NCBI RefSeq assembly: GCF_023065955.2
Contig: NW_026623008.1
Coordinates: forward strand, 12,678,501-12,742,500
Direction: 5' to 3'
Length of the DNA: 64,000 nucleotides
Origin: Ursus arctos
Lineage: Eukaryota > Chordata > Mammalia > Carnivora > Ursidae
Each line of letters begins with the position of its first letter. Position 1 is the stretch's first letter. The translations under genes were made by a program, and so were the position numbers. Shown here one piece after another: positions 9,960 to 20,862 of the stretch. The notes beneath the pieces were generated by a model. It was not told the origin of the DNA and searched no databases. It saw only the letters and a list, made by a program, of their open reading frames with translations.

Positions 9960-12435
9960 AGCCAGTGACATTGTCTTCCTTACACTGGGCCCTTGGCACT
10001 GTAGACTAGGACTTTCTAGAAAATGGAGAAGTTAGTTCACAGCCCATCTCTCTTTAGGCTTTGTCAAGTGATAGATGCTCTGAATCCACTGAGTGATATA
10101 TACTGACAAATGACAGGACAAATGACAGTCCTGCATCTGTCCAGACTGGTATTCTAGTCTCTAGCCCTTCCTGCTGTAGAGAAGTGGTTGAAGTGTGCCC
10201 CACCTCATATTACAAAGTGAAAAACTGAGGCTTGGAGGAAGGGGCTGAGCAATCAAGAACCAAACCCCACTCATAGTCCCGGGGCCACCTGCTCAATGCC
10301 CACCCAGCTTGGTGCCCCTGCTGGGCTTATGGGGGTTTTCTCACATATCCAAGCACAGTAGCTTTTGTCAAACCCAATATTGTCCACAGTTCTACTCTGT
10401 GTTTCCATGATCTCCTCCACTTCCTGTAAATCATGGCACTTATCAAAGCGAATCTGAATTGCCTGTTTCATTGTCTGCCTCCACTGCTGGAGCCACAAGG
10501 GCTTAGGGTACAATAGACTTCCAGTTTCCCAAAAGAAAACCCAAGCGTGGATCCCTAAGTCAGGCTCCCAGGTCACTGAGGGAACTCAGTGGGAGCTGTC
10601 CACGGTGCTGCCGGCTTCCATGTTTCACCTAGGAACAGCCCTGCTCAGACATCATCTTGGAGGTGCCCTACACTCCTGGATATTTCCCACTGGGGAGGGA
10701 AAGGCCTTGGTCTAACCTTCTAAATTTGCAGTCTGCTCCATCTGGTGAAATTGAGTCTGCTTTTTTGTGGAAAGCTCAGTGGGAAAGCTTCAAGCCTCCT
10801 GATACCACACCTACCTCTTGGCATTTGGCCAGAGTTTTGAGAAGAAGGGACCATCCCAGCAACAAATCATTTAAGAAAGAGTTTGTCTGTCCACTAGCCT
10901 AATCCCCCACCCTCCCTCTCTGAGTATCAGGAAAATAGAGACCAGGTCCCCTTTCCTGCAGCCCTGGCTCAGGGGCCGGCAAGGGCCCCCTCTCCATTCA
11001 GCTTCTTTGCTCTACATTGTGCCAGGAACCTGCTCACTATCTCTTTAACTCACCCATCTCAGTTGCTTCCCCTTTTCCTCTCAAACTCAGCCCTTTTTGT
11101 AATATTGGATTAGCCCACTTTCTTGAAAGCTGATTTCTATTTGCATAATCCTCCCCTCTCCCAGTTGCTAGGCCCTCAGTGATAAGCCGATGGGCCGGGG
11201 CAGTCAAGCAAATTATACACTTTACTCTGAACAGCCCCTGAAAGTGGAAGAAGTTATTTTTTAAAGAAGACACACTTTATTTTTATCTCCACATTCCTTT
11301 TGACCAGTAGTGCCAGCCCTGTTTTGGGTGTACTAGCCTTCATTTCCTGGAGTACATAGATCCTAACTAAACCACAGCAGCCAGGATGGAAGTTAGACCT
11401 TAGGAAGGACTTCCTAACAGTGTTAGAGGATAGAATGCACATGAAAATCCCTGGTAATGACAGCACATTACACTTTATCTATAGAAAGTACATCTGATTT
11501 TTTCCCGCCATTAGACACTATAGGCACCCAGGACAGGCATCTCTCCCATGTGACACTCTAGACTCCCAGTGCTCAGAGAGGTGTAGATGGAGCCAGAAAT
11601 AGACTGACCCCAGTTGTCATGATGCCAACTCACTGAGCTCAAATCCAATCAACAAACGCTTACCTACAACCTGCTATGTGGCAGAGGCACCCAGCCTACA
11701 GGCCAGTGAGCCTTTTATCGAGGGCCTACTGTGTGTCCATCCACAAATTACAGCCCCAGGGGATTTAGCACAGACCACAGAGCTCTACAGAAAAGGGGAT
11801 GGAGAAAGAGCCAAGAGGAAGGCATCTCTTATCTCGAGAGGGTCCCTTTCTTGCCCAGTACCAGGACGGAGGAGAGAGCAGCCCTCTCTCTCCTTTCCAT
11901 GAGCCCTTCCCCTGAGCATTTTCTGAGGGGCCCACGGGCAAGGCAGCAGTCTCCCCCTCACTTATAAGTGAATGACGCTCTTAATGGAACGGAGGCTGCA
12001 GGACTGCTGAGCTATATTTGTACAACTTGTAAATCAGCATGTCAGGCTCTCCTGCAAAACCCAGGAACCTTTTGTGCAGGGAGGAAGCAGCTCAGCTTAT
12101 CCTTCCCCATCCCCCAGAACAGCCACCCTCCTTGACATGCCTCAAGCCCGTCGGTTCCCTAAAGTCACACACGCACCAAAGACACACAAGTGAAGGTAGA
12201 AGGGATGGAGGGGGCAGAGCTCCCTCCCTCGCACTGGGCTTTGCTCTCTGCAAAATCCTTTCTAGGGGATGTTTTGGAATTAAAAGGATTTCTATCTACC
12301 ACACTCATTGCTCCTCTTCTCTTTCAAGGCTGATTAAGATGCAGAATGTTCCAGAGGCAGGAGAAGGGACTCAATGACCCTTAAGGGCAAGGTGGACCCT
12401 GTCATCTTTGGGGTTCCAATAACCCGACCTTGGCA
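9960..12435. other. Mostly unique intronic sequence
   Basis: No confident repeat or gene. A possible weak L2 end lies at 11650-11770. A 101-codon minus-strand frame at 10271-10576 has no recognised domain, no splice support and no homologue I recall. Confidence 0.4.
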
Positions 12436-12439
12436 GGTG

Positions 12440-12585
12440 GTGGCTTTGGCAAGCTGGGAAGGATGGTAGAAAGAGCACAGGACTGGCAGCTGGGAAACCT
12501 TGGCCTTGATATTTGTCACTGTTTGAGCTTGGGCATGTCTGAGCCTCAGTTTCCCCATGTGTGAAATGAAGACTCTGGTGTAAGA
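12440..12585 (+). mobile_element. MIR fragment
   Basis: aagagcacaggactggcagc head, gagcttgggcatgtctgagc, then gcctcagtttccccatgtgt. Confidence 0.75.
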
Positions 12586-12599
12586 ATGTTTAAGGAAAG

Positions 12600-12800
12600 T
12601 GTTATGCAGGAAGAGCTCAGAACTGCCATTGTGCGAGCTCAGACAGTTTGCTCCACCTCACCGAGACTCAGTTTCCCCATCTTTAAAATGGGGAGGTACT
12701 TCCTTCCATGTGATTTTGTGAGGATCGGGTGCACACTGACATCAAGTCTCTGGTACATTGCTTGGCACCTGGTAAGGGCCCCAGACTCATCTCTCCCCCT
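12600..12800 (+). mobile_element. MIR fragment (second, adjacent)
   Basis: gactcagtttccccatcttt and aaaatggggaggtacttcct, then ttgtgaggatcggg and gcttggcacctggtaaggg. Two MIR cores in the same orientation within 150 bp. Confidence 0.75.
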
Positions 12801-13205
12801 CTGGTGAATCTGGTTTCCGGAGAAGCTTTCTGCAGCCAAATCCCATGAGGCACCCAGGCCTGAGTGCTCATCTGAGTTTCACAGTGGACAGAGCCAGGCA
12901 TGGAGCCAGGTGCAGCCCCTTTCTCCCTCCTTCTCCCCTCGCCTCTGGTGAGGCCCTTTTGAAAGCAGGTAAAACACTAATAAATGTTCAAAGAAAGGAA
13001 ATGGGCCTGGCTGCCGAGTCTTTGGATGAATAAATAAAACAGCAAAATGGAAAAGATCGCCCCAGAGTTGAGCATCTGCCAGGTCCCCTTGAGGCTGGCA
13101 CGCACTGCTGAGGCCCGTTTATGAGAGAAAATTTGGCTTATTGGAAAGATCAGGCACTTTGGGGCCAGGCTAGCTTGAGTTTTTGTTGTTGTTGTTGGGG
13201 GGGGG

Positions 13206-13398
13206 TTGCTTTTTGTTTTGTTTGTTTGTTTAGAGAAAGAGAGAGTATGGGAGGGAGGGGCAGAGGGAGAGAGAATCTTAAGCAGGCTCCACACTCAGTG
13301 TGGAGTCCGATGCAGGGCTCAATCCCACGACCCTGAGATCATGACCTGAGCTGAAATCAAGAGTCGGACGCTTCACCGACTGAGCCATCCAGGCGCCC
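13206..13398 (-). mobile_element. Can-SINE (SINEC), antisense
   Basis: T-rich tail on the left (ttttgttttgtttgtttg), then ggcagagggagagagaatct, aagcaggctccacactcag, atcatgacctgagctgaaat and a final gccatccaggcgccc. A short possible target duplication, tgagttt, lies at 13176 and 13399. Confidence 0.92.
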
Positions 13399-13402
13399 TG
13401 AG

Positions 13403-13604
13403 TTTGCATTCTTGATTCTCCCTTTTGGGCATCTCTGTGATGCTAAAGGGGACCGCTCTGAGCCTCAGTTTCTTCATCTGTGAAATGGGGAGATCCATAC
13501 CCATCTTACGATGGTCAGGATTAGAAAGAGGGTGTCTGCCAAAGTTCATGGCATACACTAGGTGCTCAATACGAGCTAGTATTTCACCCTCTTCCAGGAA
13601 CCCC
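13403..13604 (+). mobile_element. MIR fragment; holds the source copy of a 57-bp duplicate
   Basis: gagcctcagtttcttcatct and gtgaaatggggagatcc, then gatggtcaggattagaaaga and catacactaggtgctcaata, the MIR tail. Its last 57 bases (13548-13604) recur perfectly at 15417-15473. Confidence 0.8.
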
Positions 13605-13855
13605 CAAGACGATGGAACAAAAGAGGGGCTTTTCATAAATGAAATCATCTGTGTTCATCTTAGGGGACAAGGAGGGGTCTGAGAAAGGCCAGGGGGCTCA
13701 GTGCCCATGAAACTTTTGATGGAAGGACACCCGTGAACTGCCTTCATTTCACCTTCATCTTCCCAGAAACTTCTAGCCTCCCCCATGCTGCTGGATAGGG
13801 TCTGCTCTCTTGATATTTCACATTACAGAAGAGGAAGGACAGGAATGTGAGGGTT

Positions 13856-13858
<3 letters not shown>

Positions 13859-13898
<40 letters not shown>
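13859..13898 (+). repeat. (GT)n microsatellite
   Basis: About 20 uninterrupted GT units, likely length-variable. Confidence 0.97.
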
Positions 13899-13899
<1 letters not shown>

Positions 13900-14089
13900 T
13901 AGGACGGGGAAGCTGCGCCCGTGTTTGTGGGCTGGAGACTGGAAGCCAATGGATGGGAGAGCTTGGTGGCGGAGGTGGGAAGGGTGAGGAGCAAGGCCCC
14001 AGCCCATGCAGGAAAGGACCCACTCTAGTGCTCAAGCAGAGGGGTGGCCATGGGGAGGAATGTGAGTGCACGCACAGTAGGACAGGATG

Positions 14090-14310
14090 GCGCTCTGGGC
14101 ATCATAGCGACTCCGCTGACAGACAAACCTGGGTCCAGACTCCACTCTGTCACGTGCCAGGTGTGTGGCCTTGGTCAGATCCCTTCATCTCTGAGCCTCA
14201 GCTTCCTCTCTTCTCAAATGGATACAAGAGCCGCCACCTTATCCATGTGGGGTGGGTTTAAGAGAAACTTCTGGTATGGTGCTTGGCATTTGGAATGTTC
14301 TTTAGAAAGG
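14090..14310 (+). mobile_element. MIR fragment
   Basis: aacctgggtccagactccac, ccaggtgtgtggccttggtc, ctgagcctcagcttcctctc, ctcaaatggatacaagagcc, tggtgcttggcatttggaat. Confidence 0.8.
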
Positions 14311-14737
14311 TTGGCTCCCTTTCCTCTCTGGGCTGGAGGAATGAGGAAGGGGGTGAGGGAAGAGTCAGCAAAGGGGCAGGAAGGAATGATGTGGAGGTGG
14401 TCCCAAGAGAAGAAAAAGTCCAATGTCCTTTCCCAAATGACTCCCTGTCCATGTCAAGGGGAAGGGTCAGGTGGCTGGCCCCGGGGGCCCTCGGCCAGTC
14501 AAGACCCAAGAAGCCGAGAGATGCCGGAGGGGGCTCTGTGTCATGCTCGGAGCTTGCATACACGTGCTGGTCTTGGCTCGGGTGGGCTTCGTCCGCGCGA
14601 TTCTCGCTGAGGTCATGTGCGTGAGGGAATGCGTTGAGGATGAGTGAGCGATCAGTAGATGGGATCCAGGAGTAAAGATTGGGGTGATCTCTTTGCCTTC
14701 AGGCCAGAAGCAGCCAGAGGCAACTGCATGGCGAATC

Positions 14738-14912
14738 GTCACTCCCTCGTGCTGGTTCGAATGCGGGGTCACCTGGGGGACCGTGGGCCAGCTCACCTCA
14801 CGTGGCCTCAGCCCTGCCTATAGGGTGGCTCATCACGGCATCTCCTCCAGGAGTGGATGGCTTGGTGAAATGAGATGACATGTGTGAAGCTGGCCCAGAA
14901 GAAGTGCCCCGT
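14738..14912 (+). mobile_element. MIR fragment, diverged
   Basis: ctggttcgaatgcggggtca, cgtggcctcagccctgccta, gtgaaatgagatgacatgtg and a tail near ctggcccagaagaagtgccc. Confidence 0.6.
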
Positions 14913-15294
14913 AACAGGAAGGCGGAGGAGCAAGAGAAGAAAGGTCGGTCAGGGTATTCGGGGCTGGACTGGAAGGACCCGGTACCCCTCGGAACTCGTC
15001 CTCAACGCCCGCACCCAGAACGTCACTCCTCACCTTCGCTTCAAAGATGCCATAGAAAGAGCTGGGTATCAGGTCTGCCGTAGCTGGCTTCCCCCTGAAC
15101 CGCTCCCCCGCACAAAGATTTGGCGACAAATCCTTTATTCCAGAGGTGATCCCAGGGGGTATTTTTGGAAGTGGGGTCGTGGCCCAGGGAAGGGAGGCCA
15201 GCCGGTGAATAGGGTGCTATTGAGCAGGCGGAAACTGAGGCTCAACACCCCCACCCCCCTCGCAGGGGGCTTCGGGACATGCTGTGGGGGGTGG

Positions 15295-15338
15295 ACCTGC
15301 TAAAACCTTAGTGTGCATCAGAATCACCTGACCAGGTT
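15295..15338 (+). mobile_element. MER5A (hAT-Charlie) left part, split by L1
   Basis: ttagtgtgcatcagaatcac followed by ctgaccaggtt matches the MER5A start. It resumes after the L1 at 15550. Confidence 0.75.
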
Positions 15339-15549
15339 CTTTGTTTGTTTGTTTGTTTTTATTTAAATCCAATCAGCCAACATACAGGGCATCATTAGTC
15401 TCAGACGTGGTGTTCAATGGCATACACTAGGTGCTCAATACGAGCTAGTATTTCACCCTCTTCCAGGAACCCCTGGAATCAGTTGCATATAACACCCAGT
15501 GCTTATCACATCACGTGCCCTCCCCAGTGCCCATCACCCAGGTACCCTA
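15339..15549 (-). mobile_element. Short 5'-truncated carnivore L1, antisense
   Basis: T-rich tail at left (tttgtttgtttgtttgtttt), then antisense L1 3'-UTR blocks: tttaaatccaatcagccaac, catcattagtctcagacgtg, cagttgcatataacacccag, ccatcacccaggtaccct. Flanked by imperfect 15-bp target duplications at 15324-15338 and 15550-15564 (tcacctga..aggtt, 13/15). It is interrupted by a 57-bp insert at 15417-15473. Confidence 0.85.
15417..15473 (+). repeat. 57-bp perfect copy of 13548-13604 inside the L1
   Basis: All 57 bases are identical to 13548-13604 and in the same orientation (starts atggcatacactagg, ends ccaggaacccc). It replaces about 4 bases of the recalled L1 consensus between 'gttcaatg' and 'atcagttgcat'. 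The source ends outside any shared repeat boundary, so this is a copied local segment and not two members of a family. Confidence 0.93.
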
Positions 15550-15685
15550 TCACCTGATGAGGTTTTTAGAGGAAGATTCTGGAACCCCACCTCCAGAGAT
15601 TCTGGTTCTCTAGGTCCAGGACAGAGACCAAGAGTTCACGTGTCTAAGCACCTCCCACGTGCTGCAGAGGCCACACATGGAATAG
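15550..15685 (+). mobile_element. MER5A (hAT-Charlie) right part
   Basis: ggaaccccacctccagagat, tctggttctctaggtccagg and gttcacgtgtctaagcacct continue the MER5A that began at 15295. Confidence 0.7.
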
Positions 15686-15894
15686 TGGTGAAGGCCACAG
15701 GCAGGGTGCCCCTGCCCCCCCAAGGCTGGGGACTCTGGGTGTTTGTCCGCCGACTCCCTGCCTGCTATTACTGAGGCCAGCTTCTGGGGTATGAGCACTG
15801 TGCAACTCGGGCAGCCAGAGACCCAGGCTGGGGCAGAGGGTGACAGGGGTGGCAGCAATTGGGCATACGGACGTGGGTGCGGAGCAGGTGGGCA

Positions 15895-16112
15895 TCTGCT
15901 ACAAAGTCAGAGGGCCTGGGTCTGAATCTTGGCTCTGTCGACTATGACCTGAGGCACTCAAGTCAAGTCTGTAACCTTTTCCGTGTCCTCATCCAGAAAA
16001 CGGGGCTGGTAATTCCAATGTCAGTGTCATGATGGGGATTTAATGGGGTCAGTCTAGTGTTCGTGTCTGGCACATAGTAGGTGCACAAGACGTGTTTGTC
16101 GAATCGGTAGCA
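15895..16112 (+). mobile_element. MIR fragment, nearly full length
   Basis: cagagggcctgggtctgaat, cttggctctgtcgactatga, aagtctgtaaccttttccg, atccagaaaacggggctggt, gtctggcacatagtaggtgc, tttgtcgaatcgg. Confidence 0.85.
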
Positions 16113-16784
16113 GCACTGCTCCTGAATGGGGTTGAGCGAGCGTTGGATCCTAGAGAGGGCCGGAAACCAGACACCAGTGCGCGTCCCGTCTGTGCACCTG
16201 CTTGGCTCCTCACCGCCTTGAAGATCAAATCACGTATTGAGGGAGGGTCTTCTTTTTTGCTAAGAACCAAGTCCGTTCCACCCCAGGAGACCTTTAGCAG
16301 AAACCCGGCCTTGTGACCTGGCATGCTTTCCAGTGGGGCTTCTGGGGCGGGTCTGCGTCCTGAGGGACGGTTGGCAGCTGCCACCACACGGTGAATGATG
16401 TAGCGATGGGACATAGCAGCCACCTCCCCTCCCATCCCAGGCCAGCCCTCAGCCTCCCTCCCCCCTCCCTGCCCTAAGCGTCTCGAGGACATAAGAGGGA
16501 GGGTTCTAAACCACTGCATGGTGGGGGTTCAGCACCTGCGAGACATGGGCCAGATGTGTGGTTCAGGGCAGGGTAGGCAGTGCAGAGCTGAGAACCCAAT
16601 ACTGACTTCCCCTGCAGGACGCTGCTCAGAGCCAGCCTCGGGAATGGCCCTAAATGCCCAGGATGGGTTGTGCTTTCCCACCCTGGTTCTGTCCTCACTT
16701 GTGACTACCCTGCTGAGATGAGCCTGAGGAAAGAGAAGGAAGCACTTGGGGCTCTTCCAGTCCCCCCACTTCGCTACGAGGCAT
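16113..16784. other. Unique intronic sequence
   Basis: No recognisable repeat or exon seen on either strand. Confidence 0.4.
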
Positions 16785-16945
16785 TGTGGTGTCACGGAAC
16801 CAGTGTGGCTCTGAGCATCGGAGTTTTGGCCCAGTTCTGCCTGATTCTTGCTGTGGGACCGTGGAGCTCTGGTTTCTACCCATGATGTGAATGTATCAGG
16901 TCCTCTCTGAGCCCCTTTCCTGCCCTGACAGCTTCCGAGTCTTCA
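16785..16945 (+). mobile_element. MIR fragment
   Basis: gcattgtggtgtcacggaac head, cagttctgcctgattcttgc, tgtgggaccgtgg, then a degenerate core. Confidence 0.55.
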
Positions 16946-17254
16946 TCTTCTGGACATCTCTCAGGGCCATACACTGGCCCAGCTAGGTGGGCTCAGGTAG
17001 GGCCCAGAGCTGCAGCCCCCGGAGCCCCAGTGAAAAGTGCAGATTCCCAGGGCCCGCCAGGGGCTTGCTTTCTCTTTCTCCGCCTGCCCATCCCTGGGAC
17101 TCACACACACACACTGCATTTTGAGAACTCCTGTTGAAAAGATGGGAGAATGTTCTCTCCCTCCCTCTCTCTTCCGTAACCAGTTAAACAAAGCCGCCCA
17201 GCCAGGCTGGGTCACCCGACACTGGTGCATGTAATTTCTAAGTGGGAACAACAA

Positions 17255-17480
17255 CTCATCAAACGGAACGGTTTACAATTGCCTGGGATAAAACTATTTT
17301 CTTTTCAATCTTCTCTGGAAAGTGACAGATAATAACCAGCCTGGAGATTGTAATATTATTAGGGCCAAAAATAAAATAAAACCCCTTAACTGCTTCCTCT
17401 TACAGAGTGAAGCCGAATATTCTTCAATTCATTTAAATAAAGTGATTGTTTTCCTTATTCATTTATCTTATGTTGCCAGG
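17255..17480. promoter_or_regulatory. AT-rich candidate conserved noncoding element
   Basis: Non-repetitive AT-rich patch (gattgtaatattattagggc, ttcatttaaataaagtgatt) inside a GC-rich intron, with no LINE or SINE signature. Calling it regulatory is inference from composition alone. Confidence 0.3.
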
Positions 17481-19494
17481 AATCTGCACTGCCCTCCCTC
17501 TGTCTGAATGGGGAGGGGGCCGTCCTCTTCCCCCTTCTCCCCTTGTCTCCTGGGGTCTAATCTCTGATTCGTCTCCTGCTTTACAAGCATCCTGTTCAAA
17601 CCCACCAGCAAGAAGCCAGGCATTTATAAACCACTTTTAGCAAGCTTGCTTCCAGTCCAACCCCCACCACTTATATTAAATGAGATAATACACGTAAGGC
17701 ACCCTGGGCATATAAGTGTCCAACTAATGCATTATGCCATTATTAATCATGTTGGAGGTGGGACATTCGAATGCCATGATTTTTGTCACGCTAAGATAAC
17801 GTGTGCCCTCAGATAGGACACTGTGCACTGAGCCTCAGTTTCTCCAGCTGTGAAGTGGGGAGAGAAGGTATGGAGAGAGAAAAGGTATTGACAGAAGAGG
17901 GATCAGTATGCTGGCATTTTTTTCCAGGAGGGCATCATGATAGGAAGCCCCTGGGGAAAGGGTGTGATGTCTTTAAGGCCTCGTCTTTCTCTTATTCAGT
18001 GTATATTCTGTATATAAACAGAAAGAGACTGGCAGGTGCAAATTCAGCTGATGGACCATTTAGTTCATCCTAAACCTCTCTCTTCCTAGGCTCCTCATTC
18101 TAGATGATTCTCTGAGTTCAACTTGCTTCTTTTATGCTCCTGCCTCTTCCTTACCTGACGGGGTAACTTAGATACCTCCATAACCTTAATAACCTTACCT
18201 TTCCCCTTCACCACGTGGAAGAGGCCACATGCACGTTTTAGGGCCGTGATGAACATTCCAGCCAGCCCATGAGCAAGGCTGACCTCCGGGTGGATGACCC
18301 CACGCACAGAGCCACTGGAGAGGTCACTGAGAATAACCCCTTCCTTCTTTGTTTTCACAAGCCTGCAAGGCAATCCCTTACCTGCAATCCAGAAATCAAA
18401 AAAGATCTGAAAACTGAAAGATGTTGGGGGGTTTGGTTTTTCTGTTGGTTGTTTGTTTGGTGATCCATTTGGTGGCCAAGCGGGACCCGACTTGAACCGA
18501 TTTGGTGGCGAAACCCAGCTTGAGCTGATGGGAGGTTATTTATGGTGTTTATTTGTCTCACTTCGTGTTTGCATCCAGACGTTTCACTGCAAAACTATTG
18601 ATGTGGGTGCTTACAGAAGGAGTCCTCAGCCCCCTGCCCCAGGGAATGATGTAATAGGGTGAACAAGAACCACATCCCCTTCCTGCAGCACGAGGCCTGA
18701 GTTCCAAACACATCCCCGGTTGGGGATTGTGGGGCGGGTGTTGCGGGTCAGGCACGGAGTCCCACCCCTGTGTGTCCTCTGTGTGCCTCCTGCAAGCCTG
18801 CACTCTTGCCAAGTGGTGGTTCAGACAGCTGTCCGCTCACTGACACGTGCACGGACATCCAGCTTAGCCCCGCCCACCTCGACAGAGCTCCTTGCCCACC
18901 CCCCCACGCGCGCGCAACCCACACTCATGTGCGTGCACACAGCAGCCCTGCACCCCCGGTCAGCCCCTTCCTCGCGGTCCTGAGTCTCCATTTTACCAGG
19001 CTGCCCCTTTGCCATTTCTAGGCCGCGTCCATGCCCACCAGGCAGCTGGAAGGGAAGGCCTCCGCCCTGCCTGACGTCCACATGTTTGCCCTCCCCCCAC
19101 GCTGTGCTGCTGGCTGAATTCTCTGCTCTTTGCGCAGATTTTTGGCACTAGGTCCACGCAGCCGGGGATCTCACCACACAAGTGTGCGTATCCCAGGCGA
19201 GCCTGCTCCTTCCTTCAGCTCCCGCGTGCAGGAGCAAGTGGAAGCCCGGCCAACGGACTCTGTCCAAGGTTCTGGATCTTCTTCCGCGGACGCTTTCTCC
19301 AGCAGGTTTTTCTCCTGAGCCACGGAGAGAGCTTGAGGAGGCCACGGAGGGAAGGGTCTTCAGTAACTCAGTGCAACGCTGGTGGAGCCCAGAGCGGCGG
19401 CGGGGGCGGGGGGTCCCTTTCTATCTGACTGTGCGGAGGTGGAAATGACCTGTACGTGTATCCTGGCAGGTTCTGGTCCAGCCCTGGAACAGCA
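17481..19494. other. Mostly unique intronic sequence
   Basis: A small MIR core lies at 17828-17866 (gagcctcagtttctccagct). A pair of similar 30-bp segments sits at 18463-18526 (both with atttggtggc). The rest shows nothing recognisable. Confidence 0.4.
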
Positions 19495-19740
19495 ATGTTG
19501 AGTTAGTATTTCTTGACCCCTTGCCATGTGTCAGGCAATGTTCTCAGTGTTTTACGTCAACTATCCCGTTTAACCCTCTCAACACTTCATGAGCTGAGTT
19601 CTGTTGGTACCTTTACTTGATAGATGACAAGACAGAGGCCCAGAGAGGCTAGGGAACTTGCTCCAGGTCACGCAGCTAGTATTTGGCTGCACCAAGAGCT
19701 GATCCCCGGCAACTGGATTCCAGAGCCCAAATTTGTGACC
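19495..19740 (-). mobile_element. MIR fragment, antisense, nearly full length
   Basis: ccatgtgtcaggcaatgttc, cccgtttaaccctctcaaca, gacagaggcccagagaggct, ggtcacgcagctagtatttg, tggattccagagcccaaatt. Confidence 0.85.
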
Positions 19741-19744
19741 ATAA

Positions 19745-20165
19745 ATGCATCAGCTGCCTATTGTCGGGCAGTGCTGTGTAACAAATGACCACGAAGTCTC
19801 AGTGGTTACAACAAAAAGCACTTTTTGCTCACATGTCTGGAGTGATGAGTTGGCAGCTCTGTTTTCTTGGCTGTGCTTGTTCACATGCTCCAGGTATTGA
19901 CTGACTGTTGGCTGGCCTAGACATTGCCCTCACCCCAAGGGGAACAAGGGGGCTAATGGGTGAGGTGGGACACTCCCATAATCAGAAAACTAATGTCACT
20001 GTGTATGGAGGGCCAGCTGATTTGGAGAGATATGGGGAAATCCTGATCCAAGAGAGTCAATCTGGGTGGGCATCCTGTAGGAGGTGAGGCTTGGTCACAG
20101 AGAGACAGAGGAAGCTCCCAGCTGGACAGGGGTTAGAAGGTAGAGTCAGGGAGTGCAGGGGAAGA
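19745..20165. mobile_element. Old MER-type interspersed repeat, family not assigned
   Basis: gctgtgtaacaaatgaccac, gtctcagtggttacaacaaa, ttgttcacatgctccagg are motifs of a common dispersed mammalian repeat. I cannot name it with confidence; related motifs occur at 6346 and 28295. Confidence 0.5.
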
Positions 20166-20567
20166 GGATGGAGGAGCTAATTTCCCAGCACCTTGGCCTT
20201 TGTGAGCTTCCTATGTACCCTGCCCTGGCCTCCTACTCAGGATCCACTCTTTGAGGCTTTTCTGCATGGCCTCTACCTCCCTCTCTCCCCAGCAGCCACT
20301 GTGGGGAAGGACATCACTGGGCTCAAAGGGAGAGTGTGGAGGGGTTTGGAGAAGGAGGCTCCAAGCCCCCTTGTAAAATGGTGGAGGGAGGAGAGGGGAG
20401 GGAGAGCAGGTCTTGCAAGCTGGAACCCGCTAATTTCCCAAGACACGAGTGCTCAGGTGGCGGAGGCTCTGTTCTCTGGGCTGTGCCTGGCTCCATCATT
20501 AGAAATAGAAGAACTGATTCTCCAGTCTGGGTCCCCGAGAACAACCTCCGGAATAGACAGAACTGTA

Positions 20568-20722
20568 GCATGTAGGCCAAATCCGACCCACCACTGATTT
20601 TTGTAAATAAGACTCATGCACTTAGATATTGTCTACACTGATCGACAGCAGAAGTGAGTCTTTGTGACAGAGACCACGTGGCCTGTAGAGCTTAAAACTG
20701 TTTCTACTGGGCTCTTTATAGA
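20568..20722. mobile_element. hAT-Charlie-type DNA transposon relic, internally deleted
   Basis: gtaggccaaatccgacccac, tgatttttgtaaataa, then atattgtctacactgatc, gtgacagagaccacgtggcc and actgggctctttatagaaaa. The same family as 26765-26985, lacking the middle gttttattggaac block. Confidence 0.7.
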
Positions 20723-20724
20723 AA

Positions 20725-20862
20725 ACTCTATGACCCTGCTCCAGAACGCAAGCTCCCCAGGGCGGGGATCTTTGTCTTTCTTATTCCCGGCTCTGTCCCC
20801 AGTGCCCGGAACTGTGCCTGGCATGGGGTGGGTGCTTGATCAGTGTGTCCTGAATGCAGAAA
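20725..20862 (+). mobile_element. L2 3' end
   Basis: aacgcaagctccccagggcg, gggatctttgtctttcttat, actgtgcctggcatggggtg, gtgtcctgaatgcag: the sense L2 terminal blocks. Confidence 0.75.

Noticed and set aside
9522..9968. Two long plus-strand frames rich in Ile-His-Pro-Ser
   Set aside because: They are translations of the ATCC array; every frame of such an array stays open. No splice or domain support.
10271..10576. 101-codon minus-strand frame with two FDK-type motifs (RFDK, GFDK)
   Set aside because: It lies in repeat-poor sequence and was considered as a pseudogene or exon, but I recall no homologue and see no paired splice sites. BLASTP would settle it.
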